Source of the DNA: Trachythela sp. YZ-2020
Lineage: Eukaryota > Cnidaria > Anthozoa > Malacalcyonacea > Clavulariidae
Assembly: GCA_016169945.1 (NCBI GenBank)
Contig: JADLSH010000389.1
Location: forward strand, 1-64,000
Reading direction: 5' to 3'
DNA length: 64,000 nt
The notes beneath the pieces were generated by a model that did not search any database, was not told the origin of the DNA, and saw nothing but the letters and a program-made list of their open reading frames with translations. This document shows positions 8,957 to 19,883 of this stretch, one piece after another. Every line of letters starts with the position of its first letter. The stretch's first letter is position 1. The translations under genes and the position numbers were made by a program.

Positions 8957-10276
8957 ATGCTGAGACCTATTCACTACGATTCCGAAGCCTGCAATAAACA
9001 CGAGTTAAATCTGTTTAGTATTCCTCCCACGCAAGTCACAGTGGAGAACAGCAAATTTGTAGATTATTACCCTGTGTCAACACTTAGTGAAGATTCAGCC
9101 CCAATCGAATTTTTTGTTCCGGGTAATGGGGAAGATTATTTAAACCCTAGTCGAATGCAACTTTACATAAAAGCTAAAATAAAAGCTGCCGATGGCGAGA
9201 ACATCACAGCGGATGACAAGGTTGGTCCACAGAATCTATTCCTGCAGTCGCTGTTTAGTCAAGTGAATGTTTCACTCAACGATAAATTAATCACACCAAG
9301 CGCAACGACTTATCCTTACCGCGCCATGATCGAAACGTTACTAAACTTCGGCCCGGCTGCAATGAAATCGCGAGTACAAAGTAGCCTGTTTTTTATGGAT
9401 ACCGCTGGTAAAATGGATGTTATAAACCCCGGAGTGGTAGAGGCCAACGCAAACATGGGCTTAAAAAAGCGACACAGTTTTATAGCAACAAGCAAAAGTT
9501 GTGATATGACTGGTCCCTTACATGCGGACATATGTTTTCAAGAACGACTGATTATTCCAGGAGTGAACATTAAAGTGAAATTGGTCAGATCTGCGAGCAA
9601 TTTTTGCTTAGTGTCAGGTGATGAAAATCCGGCATACAAAGTTCTGATTGAGGAGGCCGTGCTTCGCATGCGTCGTGTGATTGTAAGTCCAACCCTGCGT
9701 TTAGATCACGAAAAGTTTCTGGAAAAAACCACTGCAAAATACCCCATTTCAAGAGTCGAGGTGAAATCTATAGCAATTCCTCAAGGGCTGCTATCCTTAG
9801 ATCGAGAGAATGTCTTCCTAGGCGTCCTACCAAAACGTGTTGTAATAGCCTTAGTTCATAGCGAGGCTTTTCACGGCAGTTATACCAAAAATGCCTTCAA
9901 CTTTCATCACTACGGAGTCACTCAAGTCTGTTAACGGGATTCGCGCAAACCTATTCAAGTGAAGTTTGGCGATGCAGGCTTATACATACGCGGTTATGAA
10001 ACTCTGTTTTCTGGTATGGATAAAATGTTTGCTGACTCTGGGAATCTTATCAGTCATGAAGATTACGGTAAAGGGTATACACTGTATGCCATAGATCTCA
10101 CACCAGACCTTTGCAGCTCGGAGCATTTTAAACCTGTACAAACTGGAAACGTTCGCCTAAGTATTCAGTTCGCAGAAGCTCTCCCAAATACAGTAACCTG
10201 CTTAGTTTACGCCGAGTTTGAAAGCCTTATCGAAATAGACAAAAGCCGAAACATTATATTTGACTTCAGCACATGA
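8957..10276 (+). pseudogene. Major capsid protein (double jelly-roll), disrupted
   Basis: The gene starts three bases after the preceding stop. The first 325 codons (8957..9934) carry the Polinton MCP signature: an early block with PIEFFVPG, then LYIKAKI, FLQSLFSQVNVSLND and YPYRAMIETLLN. The remainder (9935..10276) continues in the same overall frame with LYIRGYETLF, IDLTPDL and NVRLSIQFAEALP. A TAA at 9932..9934 stops the frame. The ~40 nt after it make better sense in the +1 frame, so two small compensating indels or local decay are likely. The homologous protein forms the trimeric hexon-like capsomer. The stop overlaps the protease start (ATGA at 10273..10276). Confidence 0.85.
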
Positions 10277-10788
10277 ATTCTATCACAATTGAGAAAATCC
10301 TACGGTCCGACAGTTGTACTAAATCTGTGTTTGGTGGTGTATACGCATCTGATAGACTGCCTGAAAAAGTGGACATGTATCCCAAAGCATATGTCGCCAA
10401 TGTTGATAAAAGTAACAAACCAGGATCGCATTGGGTTTCATTTTGGTTTGATAGTCCTAAACATGGTGAATTTTTTGACTCGCTTGGACAGAGCCCCGAT
10501 ACGTATACATTTTCGTTTGTATCATTCCTGGCTAACAACTGTTCGAAATGGACTTGCAATGATCGAACACTTCAATCACCTTTCTCGAGCGTGTGCGGAC
10601 ATTTTTGTATCTATTATATATTCTATCGTTGTAGAAATATAAGTATTAGTACAATAGTGTACAAATTTAGTAAAAACCTTGAACAAAACGATGAACTAGT
10701 CGCAGCTTTTGTTAGGAAAATGTTTCGTGTATACTCACGCAACGAGTTTGGTCAAAAATCTATAGCAAAGTACTCAAAAACCATGTAG
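10273..10788 (+). CDS. Adenain/Ulp1-like maturation protease
   Basis: A 171-codon intact ORF. The catalytic set of the adenain-type cysteine protease is visible in order: H53 (GSHWVSFWFD), D69 (FFDSLG), oxyanion Gln101 (TLQSPFS) and C108 (VCGHFCIYYI). The length is close to other Polinton proteases and a little shorter than adenovirus adenain. The enzyme would cleave capsid/core precursors during virion maturation. Its ATG overlaps the MCP stop by 4 nt. An AATAAA-containing stretch follows at about 10807, and the leftward polymerase ends beyond it, so the two transcripts converge here. Confidence 0.9.
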   Translation: MNSITIEKILRSDSCTKSVFGGVYASDRLPEKVDMYPKAYVANVDKSNKPGSHWVSFWFDSPKHGEFFDSLGQSPDTYTFSFVSFLANNCSKWTCNDRTLQSPFSSVCGHFCIYYIFYRCRNISISTIVYKFSKNLEQNDELVAAFVRKMFRVYSRNEFGQKSIAKYSKTM

Positions 10789-10829
10789 TAGTAATATTTA
10801 TTTAGAAATAAAAGATTGAATACATTGAA

Positions 10830-13800
10830 TTATTGGTTTTCACACTTTATGTACATATATATACACACAAACATAACCATATAATGTTTTATATCTAAGT
10901 ATGTCGTGCTCACACCATCCTCCAAGACTTTACGTTTACCATAAAAATAAGTAAAAGCATTTTTTACCTGCTTGTAAGTGAAAACCCGATTACCCCTAAG
11001 GCGAAAACCTCTGTTTGTCGCGGCGCCTGTTACCTTGCTGCGAAGAACACTCAAATAGGTGTCTTTGTCAATCGCATTCGTATACTTATTTACCCCTTTA
11101 CAACTGAATTTGTTCTCTGACTCGTTAAAACGAAAATACATCTTGCTACACAGCCCAATTATCCCTGTCCCTTCAAACTCTGTCTTAAATAATCCAGGTG
11201 TGCGTTTGTCGAATGCCCTAACTTCGGCGTTATAATCCCGCGGAAACCAAAGGTGTTTTTCACGCTCAAATTCAGCTCGGAGATGGGGTTTGACCAAAGC
11301 ACTAACGCTTTCGCCGGAAAGCGCTAAATAAGCACTATTAGTATCCATTTCACAATATTCGAAGTCTGAACGATCGATGAATTTATCCAAGAAATCATAA
11401 TAAAACTCTAGCATACGCAATTTTGCGTATTGATAGACAAATAACCCTATCTGATTTGGCAGATTCATCTTAATTGATTTTTTCGTTTTGCTAATTTCAT
11501 AAAAATTGTCATCTAACACATCCAGTTTCCGAAAGTGCGGATCATTTACGGCTAAGCCTACGTTTGACTCATCGCAGAAGCTAATGTTTAAATGTTTTTC
11601 TCTGTTTGTCAGAGAACAGCCATATCCCGAGTTTCCAAGTAATTTCATTGTTTCGGCAATAACCTTTGTAGAAGGATCACGGTCTCCTTCACGTCGCGCA
11701 TTGCTCACATCGTCGGCAAACCCTGCAAAACAAGTCTTTGGAGTGTATTCTGTCACTTTATATACTTCAGTGACCTGTAGACCGTGGTCTAAATACCAGC
11801 GTAAGAGTGGAGTTGCTAATAAATATTGTTTGCAAACATGCTTCCTATCAATCCTTGTCTCGGTTTTTGGTTTAAATTATTCGCGATGACAAAGTTTTGC
11901 ATGTGTTCGCCAATCGCATCAAATGGAATGTCGGCGTTTTTGAAAATAGGACACATCTCCGAAAACATTTCCTTTCTCTCTTCTGGAACATGAATGTCAC
12001 ACCGGACAACGCCAAACATTGTATCATTTTTTATCATAGAAAGTATATCTGCCATCGAAAGAGCCGTCCTTATGTCGCAACTTTGCGTGTAGTTTTGCCT
12101 AAACGCTATCAAATTCTCGTCCGACTTACGCAAATTTTTATACTCGCATTCCCAAATGTCAATAACCTTATAACCGCGTTGTTCAAGATAGCGTTTTCGT
12201 TCTATGGTTCGTTCGTATAGGACAGACATAGGCGCACCGCATTTTTCATTAAAATCTTTTTGGTTCAGTTCACATCGATGCCCGTGAAAATAACAACCGT
12301 TAAACTCATATATAGTTTGGTTTGTCGAGTCGAATCCATCAACAAAATAACGACCTATACGCTGCTCACCAATATTGTGTGTATGTGCAATGTTAACTCC
12401 GTCTCGGTGAGAAATGTAATCCAACCATTCAATGCTAATCTTATTGAAATATTCCTGCTTTTTAAACTGGTTTTCTTTCAGTCGTCTAATGTAATGTCCG
12501 CAAGGCATTTTTTGAGCGAGTGCAAACAGATATAACGCATTTGCGTCCGCACCCCATATTTTCTGACACTGTTTGCCTCCACGAATATAGGTTTTATTCT
12601 TTTCGTGGTGACGGTTAAAAATTATTGACGGACCCCGACTATGTTCGATTTAAAGCTGTAATATAGATCTTTATCACACTTTGAACAAACTGAAATATGT
12701 GTTGTTATCAAAACCAGAAAACATATACTTCATGACCAACCCAGGCACAGATATACCGTCCTTAAATAGATCTAATTTTTTTGGTTGGTAAAACTGAAAC
12801 ATTTTTTCAATGGCTTCCACAAACGGCTCAACATCTAAGTTGTTATACCAGATTAAATAATCCCTAAAGGACTGCATATTATGTTCTTGCCAAATTCTAC
12901 AACAATACTCGTACTCTTGAGACGTAATGTTAGTGTTTCGCAAAGTACTAAAAAATGCCTCGTGAGGTGGAAGTTGATCATAATTTAGTTTCTCAGGACT
13001 ATCAAAAAATTCATACGGAAAAAATCCCTTTTGTGCTGTGCATTCGTAAGCCTTAAGAAATTGAGCATAGCTGTAGCCAGGAGCCAAATAATTACATATG
13101 TCTAGAAATTTAAGCCGTTCTGTTTTCAAACACATGTAGGCATTGTTTCGTTTTATTATAAATCCAAAGCCCTGAAAATTATCATCGTCATTGTTTGTTT
13201 CCTCGACAGTTTTAAGCACATGAAACAAAAACCATTTTATAACATTAATGTCATATTTAGACGAATTGAAACCAATGACGGGGAGTTCTTTGAGAAACAG
13301 ATCAAATTTTTTCCCTAATTTTTTGAGTTGCGTTTTCCCCTTTTCGTCGTCTTCTGGCAAATTTCGGATCAGTACATCTAGCTGCGAAAAAACCTCTTCG
13401 AATTTTTCTCTTAACAAGCGATAGCTTGTGTCACTAATAGAAACCAACTCTTGTTGTGCTCTACAAACTCAGAAACTAATTCTTTTGGATCGCCATTTGT
13501 TACGAAACAATGCGCCTGCTCGTAACCAGAAACGTTGCTGGCGACGGATATTGAAGCCGGTACATGTTCTGCAACCCAAACGTGCTGACCTTCATCGGAA
13601 TCGTTACTCGTGCCAACCTGAAAGCTTTCCAGGTCCCATGTAGCGAAATATGGAAAGAACTTATCCCTATCTTCGAAGACAAAACCCATGTCTTCAAACT
13701 CCTCAAAAATGTTTTTATTAACTTTAAAAGTACCACCCGGAAATTTATGTTTGACATTCACATCACATGTCTGCTCATGGCGAGTTAAACTGTATGGTCT

Positions 13801-14179
13801 GGAAAAAATTTTTTTGGCATTTACAGCAAACAAAAGCCTGACAATATCTAGTTATATCTGTAATAAAACTAAAATGATTGTCATACAGATTTAAATACAT
13901 TGGTCGAAATTGTCGAATTGAACGCCGCTTTAACACTGCCTCACCGTGTTCGTCTATCGAATAAACATGAATGGACACCTCGAAAAGTTGCTCGATAACA
14001 TCCAATTCGCTAAGGTCAATACCACAGAAATCCTCCTGAGCCAGACTGATTTCCTGGAGATATTGCTCGAACAGGGCCTCGACGCACGGTATAAACTACG
14101 TTCGCCCTCCCCATTGTGCAAGGCAAGACATCGAAACAAACAGAGGTTATCGGCATAGGCCCTTCCCGTTAAGCGGTCT
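10830..14179 (-). pseudogene. Protein-primed family B DNA polymerase, main body, multiply disrupted
   Basis: Leftward segments in different frames cover the polymerase in order: an FRCLALHN block (~14110), a Cys/His finger (~13800), exonuclease motifs (DLES ~13630; FNSSKYD ~13260), motif A-like GADANALYLFAL (~12545), a PDDEXK-like insert (YEFNGCYFHGH ~12300; VIDIWECEY), motif B KLLGNSGYG (~11640) and motif C at ~11345. Motif C reads EMDTNSAY: the second catalytic Asp of the usual DTD is Asn. At least five frameshifts separate the segments (near 14090, 13830, 13440, 12650 and 11820). The enzyme would have replicated the linear genome by protein priming. The N-terminus is displaced to 19884..20804 by an insertion. 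Confidence 0.9.
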
Positions 14180-14182
14180 TTA

Positions 14183-14370
14183 GGGACCGGTCATAAAGTA
14201 TGTGTACTGGGGGGTGGAGGGTATTCCAAAATACTACCATAAAATTTGGTACCCCCCCGAAAAGCGTCGGAAAATATTTAATACCCCCCTCAAAGGTGAT
14301 GAAATGTTTCGTACCCCCCCCCCCACCCAACCAATCACCCTCCCCCCCAAAAAAAAAACATGAAACAAAT
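14183..14370. repeat. C-homopolymer-rich end repeat, copy 1
   Basis: Matches 19034..19227 closely in the same orientation, including GTACCCCCCC runs, and ends at CATGAAACAAAT. A related shorter version forms the inverted right end at about 19750..19883. Confidence 0.85.
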
Positions 14371-14379
14371 TTTTGATTT

Positions 14380-15842
14380 ATGAAAACATGAGATTTATTA
14401 GAAGGCATGGAAATGATGATTCGTTCGACCTCAGTGCACGATACAGGTGATAATTTAAACGTTTCATGCAAGACATAGCCAGTTGGTATTGGAATAGGAC
14501 TTGTGATTGATACGTCGAAATTATTGTCCAGGGCTAATTGAGCCGTAGCGTTTGCGGTTTTTTCTCCAACAGCGACAAAGAATTGGTTGAATTCATTTGC
14601 AATCAGTTCTGGGGCTTTACTATAACGTTGTATTGGTCTTTCTTTGATAGGTATGCTCCGATTAATGATTTTCCATAAAGATGCGGCGTTGTTTTTATGG
14701 GCTGAGACTTCGCCACGAACATATTCTTTCTCTGCTTTTTTTAGAGCAGGTTTGACTGATTGTCTTGCGTGTTTATAAGATCTCCAATCTATAATGTCAC
14801 GTGTAAGTTGAAATTGTCGATGGAGTCTATCTCTATTAATCATCAAATCTTTAATCCTTTGGGTAATATATGGACATGGACGATGACGAACTCTAATTCT
14901 TTTTACTGGCGCATAAATTTTCAAGGTAGGTAATAAAGCATCGTTAAATTTTGATAGTTTAGCATCCACTTCATTTTCAGAAAAAATTGATTGTATGAGC
15001 TTTTCATTCTTAAATGCAATGTCTGCTGTAAATAAGGTAGGGTTATAGTTTTTATAACTACGCACGGTGATGTAGCTCGGTGGTTGCTTAGGAAGTTTTA
15101 AATTCAAAACCACGTACACAGGGAAGTGATCGCTTATAGAAATGTTGGTAACACCACTTTCCTGTACTAATTCCGGGGTCGAGGTCATTACGACGTCTAT
15201 TAATGATCTACTAGTTCCAGTAATCCTTGTGGGTGAAGTAATCACTTGCTTAAGATTCAACTCGGAAACAAAATTTGTCAATGCCAGTCCATCATGGTTT
15301 TCCTGTAAAAGATCACAGTTTAGATCGCCTAGGATTGTAATAGGCTTATTGAACGTTAAAGCATGAATCAACGAAGGTTTTAGGTAGTCCTCAAAACAGG
15401 AAACAGGACAGTCAGGCGGTCTGTAAGTGACACAAATTACAAATGACCTCAGCTTTTTATATTGAACTTGTATCCAAATTTGTTGAAACCAGGTTATGGA
15501 AGTACTCGACAAGTCTTTTAAAATGTGCGCCTTCAACGGGGTACGGATATACGCGCAAACGCGCCCACCACGTTTACCAAGTCGGTCAAGTCTGAGTAAT
15601 TTATAACCTTCTATTCAAACTTCCACATTTTTAACTGATGTATTCAGCCATGTTTCTGACAACGTAATTATATGGTAGTTTTTTCCCCGGATAAACTCAC
15701 GAAGTTGGAGGAAATGATTTCTGTGTTTTAGAGACCGGATATTTAAATGAATAAGTGTTAATTTATTTGGAATGCTCGAATTATTCGACGGATATGTCGG
15801 TGAATTATTAGCTAAGTTACCAGGTGAAGGAACATTCTTCAA
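14380..15842 (-). pseudogene. LINE ORF2: endonuclease and start of reverse transcriptase
   Basis: A leftward reading frame broken by a TGA near 15620. It encodes an apurinic-type endonuclease: LIHLNIRSL near the start, ITLSETWLN, then ITILGDLNCDLL and ISDHFPVYVVL. Next come a linker and the first residues of the reverse transcriptase (MPSNKS, where the family normally continues into a PGPD motif). The frame is cut there and runs into end-repeat sequence, so the catalytic RT is missing. A matching ORF1 lies upstream on the same strand (16446..17573). It is an L2/CR1-like LINE, 3'-truncated at the junction at about 14380. Confidence 0.85.
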
Positions 15843-16445
15843 TAGTACATATTTGAATACAATTCGAGCTAGTATGTCCTCGACTCATAGGGACATGGAG
15901 ACATTTACGGAATTGTGTGACTCTAGCTTCTATCGGATATGCGATTCTAGCCATTAAACATACGTGGAACAAATTCCCGAGGGGGTCTTGGTATTTTGCT
16001 GTGCAGAGCTGTTGGCGGGGACATTGTAGTGTTTTGTTTTTAGATACGGGGACATCCTTGTCATGTGGTAAACATGGTCTAGGTGTATTTGCCACCCGTC
16101 CATTTTTGATTGGTATCGATGTTTGTGTCGGGTGCGGTTGCTTCTGGGGCCATTCCGGAGAGGTGGCTGGGGTCTTTGGCGCCGAGGGGGTAATCCCCTC
16201 GAATGTTGCCAAAAATGGTAACTGTTTTGTTTAGGCTGCATTCGCTTGTAATGACTGCTGTTGGAATTTAGAGGTTGTTTAGGTTGCGTTCACTCATAAC
16301 GGTTGTTATTGGAATTTAGAGATTCAATCACGGGCAGGTAACTCACCCAGTTCTCAGGCAGGGTTCCATCTACGATCGACTGTGTATGCTTCGCCGTGCC
16401 GAAAGATGGTATGCCAGCATCTGGACATGATTGTCTCGTTTCAGC

Positions 16446-17573
16446 TCATTCTTTCAGGTGGGGTATTGCTTTTGGTTGTGTACGTGACTGATCTTCAGTA
16501 GAGTTAGGCTTTGCTAATACAGCTGATCCTTTCAAATGGGGTATCGCCCTTGAATGTGTACGTGACTGATCTTTAATAGAATTAGACTTTGATAAATTGT
16601 CCTTTAGATTATCCTTTAAATTATCATAATGGGCCACTGTTTTTTTCATGGTTAGTTGATTTTGTTTGATTTCATGCAAATGAGTCTTGTGCTTTTGGAA
16701 ATCAGTCAACAATGCGTTAACTGTATTTGAGAGCTCAACATTTCCCTCAGCTATTAATTGAAAGGACGCTGCTTTTAAATTTTGCTTACTTCGGATATTT
16801 TCTCTTTCTACATGAACCTTATCAGTCGCCTGTTTAATATCATTTGTAATCTTGGATTCCAAAATCACCATGTCCAATTTTGTGCCTTCTAATTCAGCCG
16901 ATAGTACAGGAAGAGAACACTCATTAGAGACTAAATTATTCTGATTACTAATATCTTCGCTCACAGAGCTAAAATCCGTCTGAACACCGGCATCGCATGT
17001 TGTCGTCATTGCTTCCTTGTTGACATCTTGACTCGAAATATGGTTCGCTATATAGTCTGTTACACAAGACACACCAGAATAGAGTTTATTCAATATTTCA
17101 CTTATTTGAATAATGTTCTGTTTAACTTCAATCATATCTACGACTAGGCCTTCACAGCATCTTTGACCATCACAGTCATTGTTGTTATGTACATAAATAG
17201 ATTCAACATTGTTATGCTTATTCGTCTTATTTGTTGAACCTTCGTTCTTGAGCTTGCCGATTATCAGATCTTTTAATTTGTTACCAAGATCACCTTGAAA
17301 TAAGAGTGATTTCTTAGTTGCATACCAGGTTAACGTAATTCTATCACTTCGAAATGCCTTCGCACTACCTCCTGGTGAAGACCATTTACCCGTATCACCA
17401 AACAGAAGAGCTACAAAACACTTTAAATTGTCCAGACTTCCAGTCCATTTTATTTTCTCTTCACTGTTAAGTACTAACCAGTCTTTATACTCTGGAAGAA
17501 TAGCAGTAATTGTATTTTCTAACTGGATATTATCATTTTTGTCGCAACTACATAAAACTTGTCCGGCGGCCAT
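16446..17573 (-). CDS. LINE ORF1 protein
   Basis: A 375-codon intact ORF upstream of the LINE ORF2 remnant on the same strand. The N-terminal ~120 residues contain ITLTWYATKKSLLFQG, a stretch I associate with ORF1 proteins of L2/CR1-like LINEs in cnidarian genomes. The middle is acidic and low in complexity. Residues ~230..330 are rich in Lys/Glu/Leu with coiled-coil character. Two imperfect copies of a SRTxxKAIPHLK-type tail sit at the C-terminus. The probable role is RNA binding and particle assembly for retrotransposition, from context. About 600 bp of DNA without ORFs separates it from ORF2. Confidence 0.65.
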   Translation of the reverse strand: MAAGQVLCSCDKNDNIQLENTITAILPEYKDWLVLNSEEKIKWTGSLDNLKCFVALLFGDTGKWSSPGGSAKAFRSDRITLTWYATKKSLLFQGDLGNKLKDLIIGKLKNEGSTNKTNKHNNVESIYVHNNNDCDGQRCCEGLVVDMIEVKQNIIQISEILNKLYSGVSCVTDYIANHISSQDVNKEAMTTTCDAGVQTDFSSVSEDISNQNNLVSNECSLPVLSAELEGTKLDMVILESKITNDIKQATDKVHVERENIRSKQNLKAASFQLIAEGNVELSNTVNALLTDFQKHKTHLHEIKQNQLTMKKTVAHYDNLKDNLKDNLSKSNSIKDQSRTHSRAIPHLKGSAVLAKPNSTEDQSRTQPKAIPHLKE

Positions 17574-18176
17574 GTTGTCTCATGTAAATCTCTCGTAATT
17601 GAACTGAGTGAAGTGCAATTTAGTCTGAAAACAAACGCGTGGCTACGACACGAAGTTAAATTTCCATTCTATTTTTTTGCAAAAACGTTTTGAAATCTAA
17701 AATGTTTTTGCAAACCGGGAAGAAGTCGACATTTTTTACACGATTGACATACCCGCGATACTCCTCAGCGGTTTGCGTATCTACAAGCAAACTAGCTGAA
17801 CTTTTATTCAGATTTTAATTTATTTACATGAGCGAAAGTGGCAAAATTAAATATATTTATATACATTGGAAAAATTGAAACAACACCAAAGTAAATCCAA
17901 ACATATATTTTAGATTTTATGAGTAAGTTTTGGTGCGGTTATGTGCATTCAAACATCGACACTACGATAGACGATTGAATTCTATAATTTAATCTGATTT
18001 GTTTTAGTACTGCGGAGCTTCATTCCGATTGGCTCAAAAACATGCGATCTAAGCGAGCAAAGCTCAAAATATTGCGATTTGGCAGGCTGCTTGTTGGGAC
18101 TAATTAAAAAGCCAATTCAAAGTGTACTTGACTGCGCATCCAAAATAGCGCGTTCTGCGTCGGGATACAATTGCAG
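17574..18176. other. LINE 5' region and unassigned DNA
   Basis: No coding potential was seen. The part next to the ORF1 start is probably the LINE 5' UTR; the rest is AT-rich. Confidence 0.4.
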
Positions 18177-18184
18177 TTAAAACA

Positions 18185-18459
18185 GGCCTGCTCTGGGACC
18201 TCAACTCGCCTTAACTCGCCTTAACTCGCCTTAAATCGCCTTAAATCGCATCGGTTAAAAGTCCAAATTTTCCTTAAATCGCCTTAAATCGCCTTAACTC
18301 GCCTTAACTCGCAATATAGCCTTAAATCGCCTTAAATCGCCTTAACTCACATTGCTTAAAGTCGCAATTTTTCCTTAAATCGCCTTAAATCGCCTTAACT
18401 CGCCTTAACTCGCATTATCTCGCGGCGAGTTAAGGCGAGTTACCGTCCCAGAGCAGGCC
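18185..18459. mobile_element. 275-bp foldback element with 8-bp TSD
   Basis: The terminal inverted repeat GGCCTGCTCTGGGAC occurs at both ends, flanked by TTAAAACA at 18177..18184 and 18460..18467. The interior is a tandem array of CGCCTTAACT/CGCCTTAAAT units of 10..11 bp, closed by the complementary GGCGAGTTAAGGCGAGTTA. The 8-bp duplication fits hAT-like mobilisation, although the ends lack the common CAGGG start. Confidence 0.85.
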
Positions 18460-18467
18460 TTAAAACA

Positions 18468-19033
18468 TAACATGCAGCTGCGACTAGAATCACAATTATC
18501 ATTTCAATACGCTAAAAGTTGCACGAGGAACAGTTAGTTTTCGCACGGTTGACTCGCTTTTTATTACAAAATATATTCTTTCAGTTCCACTGTGCACCTT
18601 TACACAGAAACAAAATATGCTAGTACAAAAATTACTTACTGATAGCTGTATTGTCGCTTTGTGTAAAACACGAATGATTGAATAGTCGAATACTTTGATA
18701 TGGATACCCTATTTATTCGTTTAATCACTAACCCGAGTAAGCGCCGCACTTTTTCCCAACAACGCGGCGCTTAGTCGAACCACAGTTAGACGGAATTGCT
18801 CGGGCAGAAAACAACTACAGTATATATCAATCTTTGTTATGCAACAACTGCAATATTATCCCGACGTAGAACGCGTCATTTGAATGCGCAGTGAATGCAC
18901 GCTATGAATTCATTGGCCTATTTGAATATTCCCGAGAGAGAGTGAGCGGAGAACAATACTGCAAAAATCTATTATTTATGCGTATACTTACTACCGTAAC
19001 TTACCATATAAAAATTGGAACTGTCATTTGTAA
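18468..19033. other. No recognisable feature
   Basis: AT-rich sequence inside the composite insertion with no ORF or repeat that I can assign. Confidence 0.4.
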
Positions 19034-19227
19034 GGGACCGGTCATAAAGTATGTGTACTGAGGGGGGTGGAGGGTATTCCAAAATACTACCATAAAATTT
19101 GGTACCCCCCCGAAAAGGGTCGGAAAATATTTAATACCCCCCTCAAAGGTGATGAAATGTTTCGTACCCCCCCCCCCCCCCCACCCAACCAATCACCCTC
19201 CCCCCCAAAAAAAAACATGAAACAAAT
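19034..19227. repeat. C-homopolymer-rich end repeat, copy 2
   Basis: Same orientation and sequence as 14183..14370, preceded by TAA rather than TTA. It is either a second insertion of the same family or a duplication. Confidence 0.8.
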
Positions 19228-19749
19228 ATAAATGCCAAGAACGTAACATAATCTGTTACAAATTGTTATTGGTAATCCAAGTTTTGAGCATTTCCATAAA
19301 TTTAATAGTGCTCTTTTACACCACATGTATCCAATCCGTACTTTTGTATGCTTGCCAGTATTCCATTAATAGGACTTGCTTGACTATATTTTCCGTACCT
19401 AATAATAAAGTCGAAAGACGTCCCGGCCATGCGCATTATTTATGATATATCAACAGAACGTCGTGACGTATTTCATATCTTTTTCAATATTTAAATCATT
19501 CTAAACGAGTAGGGGAGCTGCCCGACGGTAAAATTACGTAATCAAAGACTGTTCAGGTTGCCGAGATGTCAAACTAATAGGTTCCGATCGAGACACTTTC
19601 CGATAAATGGTACTGTGCTACAGGGGCGTAGGAACGTATTCAATATTGGGGGGGGGGGGCCCAGATCGCCGGAAACGGCCGTTTCAGAGTCTTATCTACC
19701 TCTTTTAGTGTGCTAAAGTTTGTAGTTTTAATCATAGACATAGTATTAG
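19228..19749. other. Unassigned DNA with a CAGGGGCGTAGG...GGGGGGGG segment
   Basis: No gene was seen. At 19621..19660 a CAGGGGCGTAGGAACG start followed by a 12-G run resembles one end of a hAT-type element, but no partner end was found. Confidence 0.35.
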
Positions 19750-19883
19750 ACTCATTTTTTGTTTCGTACCCCCCCACAAATGTCGTAATTCGTCTCATAC
19801 CCCCCCAAAGGTTAGATAATTTGTTTCGTACCCCCCCAACTTACCCTCCACCCCCCCAGTACACGTACTTTATGACCGGTCCC

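Larger units (their letters stand above)
14183..19883. mobile_element. Harbinger-like composite insertion in the polymerase gene
   Basis: The ends are inverted: GGGACCGGTCATAAAGTA at 14183 and its complement ending at 19883. The insertion is flanked by TTA at 14180..14182 and 19884..19886. Removing the insert and one TTA puts the polymerase codons on either side in one frame, confirming the boundaries. The 3-bp TWA duplication and GGG ends suit the PIF/Harbinger superfamily. No Harbinger transposase is encoded, so it is a non-autonomous element that later collected a LINE, a foldback element and a second copy of its own left end (19034..19227). Confidence 0.8.

Noticed and set aside
14183..19883. 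14183..14370 and 19034..19227 as LTRs of a retroelement
   Set aside because: The far end of the insertion is an inverted, not direct, copy; the TSD is 3 bp and there is no gag-pol between them.
19841..19883. C-terminal GPVIKYVYWGGGG of the 222-codon ORF as polymerase sequence
   Set aside because: These codons come from the Harbinger-like end repeat; polymerase homology stops at the TSD.
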